DNA of 51,825 nucleotides. It comes from Lutibacillus sp052034115. Its GTDB lineage: Bacteria; Actinomycetota; Actinomycetes; Actinomycetales; Dermatophilaceae. The stretch is from assembly GCA_052034115.1 (NCBI GenBank), contig JBPOIZ010000010.1:1-51825 (forward strand). The letters are read 5' to 3'. A program made the position numbers and the translations under genes. The stretch's first letter is position 1, and every line of letters starts with the position of its first letter. Below, piece after piece: positions 44,381-51,825 of the stretch. The notes beneath the pieces were generated by a model, which had not been told where the DNA came from, searched no databases, and was given only the letters and a program-made list of their open reading frames with translations.

Positions 44381-45174
44381 GCCGCAATCCCGCTTCCTTC
44401 GTTGCCGGTCTGGTCGGTGGTCTGAAGACGACCGCCAAGGCGATGACCCGCCCGGCGACGACGCAGGAATACCCCGACGTCCAGCCGTTGCTGCCCGCCC
44501 GCTCCCGTGGGGTCATCGCCCTCATCGAGGAGAACTGCACGGTCTGCATGCTGTGCGCTCGCGAGTGCCCCGACTGGTGCATCTACATCGACTCGCACAA
44601 GGAGACGATCCCGGCCACCACTCCGGGCGGGCGGGACCGGCAGCGCAATGTGCTCGACCGGTTCGCCATCGATTTCGCCTTGTGCATGTACTGCGGGATC
44701 TGCATCGAGGTCTGTCCCTTCGATGCGATCCACTGGAGCCCGGTGTTCGAGCTGGCCGAGTACGACATCCGGGACCTGCTCCACGAGAAGGACCGGCTGG
44801 CCAAGTGGGCCGAGACGATCCCGCCGCCGCCCGCCCTCGACCCCGCGGCCCCCGATCCGGCCGAGTTGACCGCCTCCCGCAAACCACCGCGCGTCGCTCG
44901 CCCTGCCGCCGGAGCCGCCGCCGCCGGTGCAGCCGGTGGCGCGGCGGGCGGGACGGCCACCGACCGTCCCGAGCGTGCGGCCCGAGCGCCACGTGCCGCG
45001 GGCGAACGGCCGGCCCGGGCGCCTCACGCGGCCGGCGAGCGTCCGGCCCGCGCGGCGGGTGAGCGCCAGGAGCGTCCACCCCGGGCGCCGCGGGTCGAAC
45101 CGGCGGTCAGCCCGCCGGTGCCACCGGCGCCAACCGAGGCGCCAACCCCCTCGTCGACGGAGACGCCGGAATGA
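44377..45174 (+). CDS. nuoI2: complex I subunit I, second copy, with Arg/Pro-rich tail
   Basis: A 265-residue ferredoxin-like subunit with two complete 4Fe-4S motifs: C54, C57, C60 and C64 (NCTVCMLCARECP), C103, C106, C109 and C113 (CMYCGICIEVCP). Unlike nuoI in the first cluster, the frame is intact. From about residue 165 a basic, low-complexity tail follows, with near-repeats of AGERPARAP and a PPVPPAPTEAPTPSS end. The tail could be a docking arm or merely disordered. In a complex lacking E, F and G this subunit would be the natural entry point for ferredoxin electrons. Overlaps nuoJ2. Confidence 0.93.
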   Translation: MSRNPASFVAGLVGGLKTTAKAMTRPATTQEYPDVQPLLPARSRGVIALIEENCTVCMLCARECPDWCIYIDSHKETIPATTPGGRDRQRNVLDRFAIDFALCMYCGICIEVCPFDAIHWSPVFELAEYDIRDLLHEKDRLAKWAETIPPPPALDPAAPDPAELTASRKPPRVARPAAGAAAAGAAGGAAGGTATDRPERAARAPRAAGERPARAPHAAGERPARAAGERQERPPRAPRVEPAVSPPVPPAPTEAPTPSSTETPE

Positions 45175-45698
45175 CCACCCGCGACCTGATCTTCATCGCC
45201 CTCGGCGTCGTCGCCGCGGGCAGCGCGCTGCTCTCGGTCACGACCAAGCACGTCGTCCACGCGGCGCTGTGGCTTGTCGCGGCCCTGGGCACGCTCGCCG
45301 GGTGCTACCTGACGATGGGCGCCGAGCTGGTCGCCCTGGTCCAGCTGCTCATCTATGTCGGCGCGGTCGTCATCCTGGTCATCTTCGCCCTGATGCTCAC
45401 TCGAGCGCCGATCGGGCGGCACGACGACCTGACGACCTCGCCACTGCAGCGGGCCGTGGCCGCCGTCGTCGGTGCCGCCCTGACCGCCCTCATCGCCGCA
45501 CTCGTCCTGCCGATCGTCGCGGACACCGCGGTAGTGGTGCCGACCGCGACCTCTGGCCCGGTCAGCGCGGCCATCTTCGGCGCCTGGGTCTGGCCGTTCG
45601 AGTTGCTCTCCGTGCTGCTCCTCATGGCGCTCATCGGCGCCTTCACCGTCTCCAAGATCGTCGGCGCGACCGCCGCGGTGGGGGAGGAGTCGCGATGA
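45171..45698 (+). CDS. nuoJ2: complex I subunit J, second copy
   Basis: A 175-residue, five-helix NuoJ. The third helix LVQLLIYVGAVVILVIFALM is the conserved one with the pi-bulge Tyr-Val-Gly-Ala. It lacks the 90-residue hydrophilic tail of NuoJ1. ATGA overlap on both sides (nuoI2, nuoK2). Confidence 0.92.
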   Translation: MTTRDLIFIALGVVAAGSALLSVTTKHVVHAALWLVAALGTLAGCYLTMGAELVALVQLLIYVGAVVILVIFALMLTRAPIGRHDDLTTSPLQRAVAAVVGAALTALIAALVLPIVADTAVVVPTATSGPVSAAIFGAWVWPFELLSVLLLMALIGAFTVSKIVGATAAVGEESR

Positions 45699-46060
45699 TG
45701 CACCTGACCGCCCCCGTCCTGCTCGCCGCCGTCTTCGCAGGTCTGGGCACGTATGGCGTCCTCGCTCGGCGTAACGCCGTCCTGGTGCTCATCGGGGTCG
45801 AGCTGCTCCTCAGCTCGGCCAACATCCTCCTGGTCACCCTCGGCACCCAAGATGCCTCGCCGTTGATGAGCGGGCAGGTGCTCACCTTGTTCGTCATCAC
45901 CTTGGCTGCGGCAGAGATCGTCGTTGCGCTGGCCATCGTGCTGGCCATGTACCGCGTCGTCGGCCACATCGACGTCACCGAGCCGGCCCAGGCCGATGCG
46001 GGCGACGACCTGCCCGCCGAGGATCCCGCTGCGGCAGCGGAGGAGGTGAGCGCGGCATGA
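45695..46060 (+). CDS. nuoK2: complex I subunit K, second copy
   Basis: A 121-residue NuoK. Both membrane glutamates are kept (VLIGVELLLSSANILLV and LAAAEIVVALAIVLAMY). The last 25 residues are an acidic tail (EPAQADAGDDLPAEDPAA) not seen in NuoK1. The start could be either ATG of the ATGATG pair. Overlaps nuoL2 by ATGA. Confidence 0.92.
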   Translation: MMHLTAPVLLAAVFAGLGTYGVLARRNAVLVLIGVELLLSSANILLVTLGTQDASPLMSGQVLTLFVITLAAAEIVVALAIVLAMYRVVGHIDVTEPAQADAGDDLPAEDPAAAAEEVSAA

Positions 46061-47907
46061 GCCTCAGCGCCCCGCTGCTCGCCCAACTGCTCCTCGGCAT
46101 CCTCATCGGTGCCGCCGCCCTCGCACTGCTCCTGGTCCGTCGGCGCAGCCTGTCCCGCGGGATCAGCGCCGTCTCGTCGGTGCTGGCCTTCGGCGTCGCG
46201 CTCGGCCTCTACGCCGCTGCCCCTGCCGAGGGTCACGTCTCGGCCTCCACGGTCGGCCCGCTGAAGGTCGGCGAGCTGGCCGTGCCGCTGGAGCTGCTCG
46301 TCGACAAGCACTTCGCGGTCGTCGCCGTCGTCGTGTCCCTCGTCGGTATGGCGGTGCAGCTCTACAGCCTGTGGTACCTCGACACCGATCGCCGCGGGGC
46401 AACGTTCTCGGCCGTGGTGTCGATGTTCGTCGCCGCCATGCTCCTCGTCGTGCTCTCCGGTGACCTGCTCCTGACTCTCATCGGGTGGGAGGTCATGGGC
46501 TGGGGGTCCTACCTGCTCATCGGGCATCACACCTTCCGGCGGTCGGCCCGGCGCGCGGCGATGAAGGCCTTCCTGCTCACCCGGTTCGCCGATATCGGCT
46601 TCGTCCTGGGCATCATCAGCCTGGCGGCGCAGACCGGCACCACCGGCCTGGCCTCGATCTTCGAACACTTCGCCGCGACCGCTGCCCCCACCGCGGCCCT
46701 GGTGCTCATCCTCATCGGCGTCGCCGGGAAGTCGGGCCTGATCCCGTTCCACGACTGGCTCCCCGACGCCATGGAGGGTCCCACTCCCGCGTCGGCGCTC
46801 ATCCACGGCGCGACGATGGTCGCTGCCGGCACCGTCGTCGTCAGCCGGCTCTTCCCGCTGTATGCCGACTCCGACGGGGCACGGCTGGTGCTGGCCGTCC
46901 TCGCCGCCGCGACCGCCGTCTACAGCGCGGTCCTGGCCTTCACCCAGGCGGACGTCAAGAAGCTCCTCGCCTACTCGACGATGAGCCAGGTGGCCTTGAT
47001 GCTCGGCGCCCTCGCCGCGGCCCCGGTGGCCGACGAGGGCCGGGCGGGTCTGGAACACCTCACCGGTCACGCGGTCTTCAAGGCGCTGCTGTTCCTCGCC
47101 GCGGGCTGGCTCGCCGCCCTTGGCGGTGGCACCGCGTTCGCGATGCTGCGCGGCCGGCTGAAGGGTGCCGGCGTCCTGCCGGTCTCTTTCGGGCTGGGCC
47201 TCGCGGCCCTGGCCGGCATACCTCCGACCATCGGTTTTGTCAGCAAGGACGCCGTGGTGGCGGCCGCGTCCGAGGGCCGCGAGAGCGTCGGTGCGGGCGC
47301 GACCTTGGTCTACGTCGCCTCGCTGCTCACCGTGATCCTCACCGCCGTCTACGCCACCCGGGCCTGGATCGTCCTGACCCGGGGTGACGCTCCGCAGGTG
47401 CACCCGCACCACGAGGAGGGCCACGCGCTCCCGCCCACGGGCAGCAGCCACACCCTGATCAACGTCGTCATCGGCGGCCTCGGGGTGCTCAGCCTGCTCG
47501 GCGGGCTGATCCTGGTCGCCCTCGGGTCGCACATCGAGTGGTCGGTGGCGGCGCTCTCGGTGGGGCTGGCCCTCGTCGGGGTCGTCCTGGCCGTCCTGCT
47601 CTCGCGCCGGCCCGATGGCGATCCCGCGTCCGCGCTGCCCGCACGCTGGGCCGCGGCCACCCAGGTCAACCTCGGCACCGACACGCTCTACGCCGGCTTC
47701 GCGAACCTCGTGGTGGCCATCGGCCGACGCGTGGTCACGCTCGACCGGGCCGTCGTCGACGCGCTGCCTCGGGGCCTGGCCGCCGGCAGTCTGCGAGCGG
47801 GCCGCAGCGCGGATCGCTTCCACCGCGGAATCCCATCCACCGGCCTGCTCGGCGTGCTCACCGGCGGACTGGTCGTCCTCGTCCTGGGGGTGGCGCTGTG
47901 GCGCTGA
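46057..47907 (+). CDS. nuoL2: complex I subunit L, second copy
   Basis: A 616-residue antiporter-like subunit. Pump residues are present: Glu in LIGWEVMGWGSYLLIGHH, Lys in GVAGKSGLIPFHDWLPDAME and KK in DVKKLLAYSTMSQVALM. HGATMVAAGTVVVSRLFPL aligns with the NuoL/MrpA family. A His-rich loop (VHPHHEEGHALPP) follows helix 12, and the C-terminal lateral-helix region is present. nuoM2 begins within its last codons. Confidence 0.93.
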   Translation: MSLSAPLLAQLLLGILIGAAALALLLVRRRSLSRGISAVSSVLAFGVALGLYAAAPAEGHVSASTVGPLKVGELAVPLELLVDKHFAVVAVVVSLVGMAVQLYSLWYLDTDRRGATFSAVVSMFVAAMLLVVLSGDLLLTLIGWEVMGWGSYLLIGHHTFRRSARRAAMKAFLLTRFADIGFVLGIISLAAQTGTTGLASIFEHFAATAAPTAALVLILIGVAGKSGLIPFHDWLPDAMEGPTPASALIHGATMVAAGTVVVSRLFPLYADSDGARLVLAVLAAATAVYSAVLAFTQADVKKLLAYSTMSQVALMLGALAAAPVADEGRAGLEHLTGHAVFKALLFLAAGWLAALGGGTAFAMLRGRLKGAGVLPVSFGLGLAALAGIPPTIGFVSKDAVVAAASEGRESVGAGATLVYVASLLTVILTAVYATRAWIVLTRGDAPQVHPHHEEGHALPPTGSSHTLINVVIGGLGVLSLLGGLILVALGSHIEWSVAALSVGLALVGVVLAVLLSRRPDGDPASALPARWAAATQVNLGTDTLYAGFANLVVAIGRRVVTLDRAVVDALPRGLAAGSLRAGRSADRFHRGIPSTGLLGVLTGGLVVLVLGVALWR

Positions 47908-49397
47908 GCCTGTTGCTGGTCCCGTCGCTGATCGGCGGGGTGCTCCTGCTCGCCGTGCTGCGCGGTGGCACCGCCACGTCGGCCAACAGGGTCGCCGTCC
48001 TCGCCAGCGTCCTGACGCTCGTCGGGGCCGTGCTGGCCGCGATCGGTCGGCCGTCGATCGACCGACCCTGGGTGCCTTCGCTCGGTCTGCGGTGGAGTTT
48101 CGCCGTCGACGGGATCGCCATACCGCTGATCCTGATGACGGCGGCGCTGACCCTGCTCGTCGTCCTCTTCTCGCGCGGCAGCGAACCCCCGGGAGGCCGC
48201 CCCGCGACGTTCTACGGCAGCATCCTGCTCGTCGAGCTGGGCGCGCTGGCCACCTTCACCGCGCGCGACGCGATCGGGTTCTTCATCGCCTTCGAGCTCG
48301 TCCTGTTGCCCATGTGGGTGCTCATCGGGCGCTTCGGCGACGAGCACGCCGCCGAGCGGGTCCGCAGCGATGCGGCGAACCGCTTCCTGCTGTTCACCGT
48401 CACCGGCTCGGCCCTGCTCCTGGTCGGCCTCATCCTGCTCGTCAACCGGACCGGGACGGCCAACCTCGACGAGCTCGCCGCGCAGGCCGGATCGATGCTC
48501 TCGGGCAGCGAGCAGACCCTCATCGCGGCGCTGCTCGTCGCCGGGCTGGCCGTCAAGGTGCCGATGTGGCCGGTGCACACCTGGTTGCCACCCGCGCACT
48601 CGACTGCCCCGACGGCAGGCTCGGTGCTCCTGGCGGCCGTGCTGCTCAAGATGGGCACCTACGGTCTGGTCCGGGTCGCCATCCCGACCGTGCCCGAGGG
48701 CTTCGCCCGAGTCGCCCCGGTCATGGCGGTCCTGGCCGTGATCGGCATCATCTGGGCCGGGCTCGCCTGTCTGGTCGAACGCGACCTCAAGCGCCTCGTC
48801 GCCTACTCCTCGGTGGCTCACATGGGCTTCGTCGTCCTCGGCCTGGCGTCCGGCACGCAGACCGGGATGCAAGCCGCGCTGTTCGGCAACATCGCCCACG
48901 GGTTGGTCTCGGGCCTGCTGTTCTTCGTCGTCGGCGGGCTCAAGTCGCAGTGGCATACGGCGGACCTGGAGTCGGTGCCCCGAGCCCTGCGCGACGCGTC
49001 ACCGCACTACGGTTTCGCGCTCGTCGTCGGGTTCGCCGCCGCGCTCGGCCTGCCGGGCCTGGTCGGCTTCTGGGGAGAGGTCCTGTCGGTCTTCTCGTCA
49101 TGGGCCCCGGCCGCCACTCGCCCGAGCGGGCTGTTCCAGGTCTGTGCGGTCGTGGCAGCCATCGGTATGGCGCTCGCCGCCGGGTACTCGTTGCGGGTCC
49201 TGCGCACGGTCTGGGCCGGTGAGACCGCGTCCCGGCCGACGCAGGACGCCGCCGGAGTGCAGTGGGCGGTCGTCGGGGCTGTCGTGGCCTCGATCGTCGT
49301 CGGTGGGCTCCTGCCCGGTGCGGTCTTCGCGACCACCGCCGACGATGTCGCGACCTTGCTCCCAGCCACGTCGACGGCTGCGGGAGGTATGCCGTGA
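47898..49397 (+). CDS. nuoM2: complex I subunit M, second copy
   Basis: A 499-residue antiporter-like subunit starting at GTG 47898, ten bases inside nuoL2. Glu in FIAFELVLLPMWVLIGRFG, Lys in AGLAVKVPMWPVHTWLPPAH and KRLVAYSSVAHMGFVVLG mark the proton channel. It is about as long as NuoM1. The GTG start of nuoN2 overlaps its stop. Confidence 0.93.
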   Translation: MALSLLLVPSLIGGVLLLAVLRGGTATSANRVAVLASVLTLVGAVLAAIGRPSIDRPWVPSLGLRWSFAVDGIAIPLILMTAALTLLVVLFSRGSEPPGGRPATFYGSILLVELGALATFTARDAIGFFIAFELVLLPMWVLIGRFGDEHAAERVRSDAANRFLLFTVTGSALLLVGLILLVNRTGTANLDELAAQAGSMLSGSEQTLIAALLVAGLAVKVPMWPVHTWLPPAHSTAPTAGSVLLAAVLLKMGTYGLVRVAIPTVPEGFARVAPVMAVLAVIGIIWAGLACLVERDLKRLVAYSSVAHMGFVVLGLASGTQTGMQAALFGNIAHGLVSGLLFFVVGGLKSQWHTADLESVPRALRDASPHYGFALVVGFAAALGLPGLVGFWGEVLSVFSSWAPAATRPSGLFQVCAVVAAIGMALAAGYSLRVLRTVWAGETASRPTQDAAGVQWAVVGAVVASIVVGGLLPGAVFATTADDVATLLPATSTAAGGMP

Positions 49398-50989
49398 TCG
49401 TCTCCTTCAACGCCGCCGTCCTCGCTGGCGTCCTGGCCCCGCTCCTGGGGGCACTGCTCGTGCTGGTCCTGGACGTTCTGTGGCCCCGGCAGCGGGAGAT
49501 CCACTACGTCGTCGGCTTCGTCGCCTTGGCAGTCGGCCTGTGGGGCCCGCTGTTGGCGCTCGGTGGTGGGCGCGGCGACACGTCGTCCACGCTGTGCCTG
49601 CCCGGGCAGCTCAGCGACTGCTTCTACTCGGTCAACGCGGCCTCGGCCCTGTTGCAGGTGGTCGCCCTGGCCGCTGCCGCAGTGGTGCTGCTCCTCATGT
49701 GGCCATCCGATGCCCGATTGCCCGCCGAACGCACCAGCGTCAGCGTCGCGCTCATCCTGGCCGCCACCGGCGGTGCGGTCGGCGTCGCCGGTGCCCGCGA
49801 CCTCGGCTCGTGGATCGTCGCCCTGGAGATCGCGACCATCCCGGTCATCGTGCTCGTCGCGCTGCCCGGCACCAAGGCCGCCATCAACGGCGCGATGCAG
49901 CTGCTGACGACGAGCCTGATCTCGGTCGGCTTGCTCGCCATCGGCGCAGCATGTTGGTACGGCGCCACGGGCAGCCCGTTCATCTCGGTCGGCTCGGCCC
50001 TGCAGGCACCCACCGGTGCGCATCGCTCGCTGCTCACCTTGTCCGTGGTCCTGCTGCTCGCCGGGCTGGGCTTCAAGCTCTCGCTCGCGCCCTTCCACGC
50101 CTGGACGCCGACCGCGTATGTCGGCGCGCCCTTGCCCGTGGCGGCCTTCCTCTCCGGGGTCTCCAAGGTTGCCGCGCTCGCCGCTCTGGTCGTCGTCTTC
50201 CAGGCCTTGGCCAGCCTCGGCTCGGCCGGCGTCGTGGCCGTCGCCGTCCTGGCCTTGGCCAGCATGACCCTCGGCAACCTGGTTGCGCTGCGCCAGGACA
50301 ACGTGGTCCGTCTGCTGGCTTGGTCCACCATCGCCCAGGCGGGATGGGTGGCGTTGCCGCTGGTCAGCCCGTCCAGCTCGGCCACCCGCGCCGCGATCGT
50401 TTACCTGTCGGCCTACGTCATCGCCACGGTGCTCGCCTTCGCGGTCGTCATCGCCGTCGCGGACCGGTATGGCGTGGTCCGCTCCGGAGCGGCCGCCGCA
50501 GTGGGTGTGGGCGCTTCCGGCGCTGCTGGCGCTGCTGGTGCCTCCGGTGCGGGAGCCAGCGGGCTCATCGGGGTGGCCGGCGGCTTCGCCGACCTGTCCG
50601 GCGGGGCCGCCTCGGGGCGCCTCCTGTCGTCCTACACAGGTCTGCTCCGCCGTTCGGCCCTGCTCGGCGGTGGGCTCGCCCTGGCTTTGACGTCGCTGGC
50701 CGGCATACCTCCGGGTCTGCTGGGTCTGGTCGCCAAGGTCGGTGCCTTGCGGCCCGTGCTGGCCGAGGGCTGGTGGCTGCTCGCCCTGGGCGTGGCGGTC
50801 AACGTGGTGCTGGGTGTCGCGGTCTACTTCCGGTGGTTCAAGGTGCTGCTCGCGGACGGAGCGCCGGCCGGGGCCCCGGCGGTGCCTGAGCGGGCCCATC
50901 CGAGCGTGACCTTGGCCATCGTCATCGGCAGCGTCGTCCTGCTCGTGCTGTCGGTGCTTCCCGACCTGCTCGGCGGTCGACTCGGCTGA
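49394..50989 (+). CDS. nuoN2: complex I subunit N, second copy
   Basis: A 531-residue antiporter-like subunit starting at GTG 49394. Glu in WIVALEIATIPVIVLVAL and Lys in LGFKLSLAPFHAWTPTAY are kept. In the later pump helix the usual DIKRLLAYSS reads DNVVRLLAWSTIAQAGW, so the channel Lys is replaced. A Gly/Ala/Ser-rich stretch (GVGASGAAGAAGASGAGASG, about 370-395) is inserted in a loop. Last gene of the second cluster; htpX starts 90 bp later. Confidence 0.92.
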   Translation: MIVSFNAAVLAGVLAPLLGALLVLVLDVLWPRQREIHYVVGFVALAVGLWGPLLALGGGRGDTSSTLCLPGQLSDCFYSVNAASALLQVVALAAAAVVLLLMWPSDARLPAERTSVSVALILAATGGAVGVAGARDLGSWIVALEIATIPVIVLVALPGTKAAINGAMQLLTTSLISVGLLAIGAACWYGATGSPFISVGSALQAPTGAHRSLLTLSVVLLLAGLGFKLSLAPFHAWTPTAYVGAPLPVAAFLSGVSKVAALAALVVVFQALASLGSAGVVAVAVLALASMTLGNLVALRQDNVVRLLAWSTIAQAGWVALPLVSPSSSATRAAIVYLSAYVIATVLAFAVVIAVADRYGVVRSGAAAAVGVGASGAAGAAGASGAGASGLIGVAGGFADLSGGAASGRLLSSYTGLLRRSALLGGGLALALTSLAGIPPGLLGLVAKVGALRPVLAEGWWLLALGVAVNVVLGVAVYFRWFKVLLADGAPAGAPAVPERAHPSVTLAIVIGSVVLLVLSVLPDLLGGRLG

Positions 50990-51079
50990 GTCGCACGTCT
51001 GCCCTGCGCCCCGGGGGAGTATGACCCAGGCCGGAGGGGGTGCGGGGAACGCGCTGCCCGGTCGTGGCGTTGCTTGGGC

Positions 51080-51825
51080 ATGCATCGGCACTTCAACGGC
51101 CTGAAGACCGGGCTCTTGCTCGGCGGCATCTTCGGCCTGCTCCTGTTCATCGGCTCGCTCATCGCCGCTTCGACGCGCAACAGCGCCTTCCTGTGGGGCT
51201 TCACCCTGCTCGGCCTGGGCATGACCGCCTACGGGTACTGGAACTCCGACAAGTTGGCCATCAAGGCCATGCGGGCCTACCCCGTCAGCGAGGTCGAGGC
51301 GCCGGCGATGTACCGCATCGTGCGGGAGCTGTCGACGTCGGCCGGCAAGCCGATGCCCCGGCTGTTCGTCTCACCCACCGAGGCGCCGAACGCCTTCGCG
51401 ACCGGCCGCAACCCAGAGAATGCGGCCGTGTGCTGCACCCACGGCATCCTTCAACTGCTCGACGAAAGGGAGCTGCGCGGAGTCCTGGGTCACGAGCTGA
51501 TGCACGTCTACAACCGCGACATCCTCACCGGCTCGGTCGCTGCCGCCGTGGCCGGCGTGATCACGTCGGTGGCGCAGATGCTCATGTTCGCCGGGATGTT
51601 CGGCGGCGGCGGGTCCGATGACGACCGGCCCAACCCGATCGCGCTGCTCGTGATGTCCCTCCTGGCCCCCTTCGCCGCCTCGGTCATCCAGATGGCTATC
51701 TCCCGGACCCGGGAGTATGACGCTGACGAGGACGGGGCCCGGCTGACGGGCGACCCGCTGGCCCTGGCCTCGGCCCTGCGCAAGCTGGAGGTGGGGGTGG
51801 CCCGAGCGCCACTGGCCCCGCAGCA
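51080..51825 (+). CDS. htpX: HtpX-family membrane zinc metalloprotease, cut by the window end
   Basis: The first 248 residues of an M48 protease; the frame is open at the window edge. N-terminal hydrophobic helices (LLLGGIFGLLLFIGSLIAA and AFLWGFTLLGLGMTAYG) precede the catalytic motif HELMH (H138, E139, H142). A second pair of hydrophobic segments follows, then the third zinc ligand E212 in SRTREYDADEDGA. HtpX degrades misfolded membrane proteins. ATG 51080 starts MHRHFNGLKTGLLLGG, the typical HtpX opening; the ribosome site is weak. Confidence 0.93.
   Translation, partial: MHRHFNGLKTGLLLGGIFGLLLFIGSLIAASTRNSAFLWGFTLLGLGMTAYGYWNSDKLAIKAMRAYPVSEVEAPAMYRIVRELSTSAGKPMPRLFVSPTEAPNAFATGRNPENAAVCCTHGILQLLDERELRGVLGHELMHVYNRDILTGSVAAAVAGVITSVAQMLMFAGMFGGGGSDDDRPNPIALLVMSLLAPFAASVIQMAISRTREYDADEDGARLTGDPLALASALRKLEVGVARAPLAPQ

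Noticed and set aside
45643..51091. Large minus-strand ORFs (about 726 and 694 codons) opposite nuoK2-N2
   Set aside because: Gln/Asp/Arg-rich shadows of membrane protein genes read in reverse; no independent evidence.
1..51825. tRNA or rRNA genes
   Set aside because: No cloverleaf with a CCA-type end or rRNA-like stretch was recognised by eye; a covariance-model scan would be decisive.

Overview
The window is high-GC DNA of an actinobacterium. Gene content and style (dense GTG/ATG starts, ATGA stop-start overlaps, a menaquinone pathway, a full NuoA-N operon plus a second partial nuo set next to korAB) suggest Micrococcales, possibly the Intrasporangiaceae/Dermatophilaceae group. The family-level guess is inference; no rRNA or other taxonomic marker is present.

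Positions 1 to about 11,400 are an accessory region. It holds an LPXTG surface protein, a frameshifted relic, a small secreted protein, and a three-part scar in which a secreted-protein gene, a serine recombinase and a SAM methyltransferase are each cut short and joined. A large MobF-type relaxase/helicase follows without any visible secretion system. Then come a TetR/VOC divergent pair, a VOC-DUF1801 pair and an HTH fragment. The region ends in two striking hairpins and a block of long direct repeats. It looks like the worn remains of one or more conjugative or mobilisable elements.

Positions 11.5-18.5 kb are core genes: murJ-like flippase, menD and menF on the minus strand, then menG (ubiE) and a menaquinone/geranylgeranyl reductase (menJ) on the plus strand. 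Positions 18.7-35.1 kb are the 14-gene nuoA-N operon for proton-pumping NADH:menaquinone oxidoreductase. A trans-polyprenyl diphosphate synthase, probably for the menaquinone tail, overlaps the end of nuoN. Quinone synthesis and quinone reduction are therefore encoded side by side. In this sequence nuoI carries an in-frame TAA between its two 4Fe-4S motifs.

Positions 36.2-37.45 kb hold about 1.2 kb of non-coding tandem repeats between two converging genes. rarD follows, then a second short tandem array. korB-korA (2-oxoacid:ferredoxin oxidoreductase) run leftwards. Divergent from them, a second cluster nuoA2-B2-C2-H2-I2-J2-K2-L2-M2-N2 (41.9-51.0 kb) lacks nuoD, E, F and G. The layout suggests a ferredoxin-fed complex I variant supplied by KorAB, needing NuoD from the first cluster. 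The window ends inside htpX.

The core part also shows a sequence-level regularity. Almost every GTATG pentamer on either strand continues as GTATGNC, and the rare Ile codon ATA that I noticed in core genes lies in its complement. The exception is the suspect ATA beside the nuoI stop.
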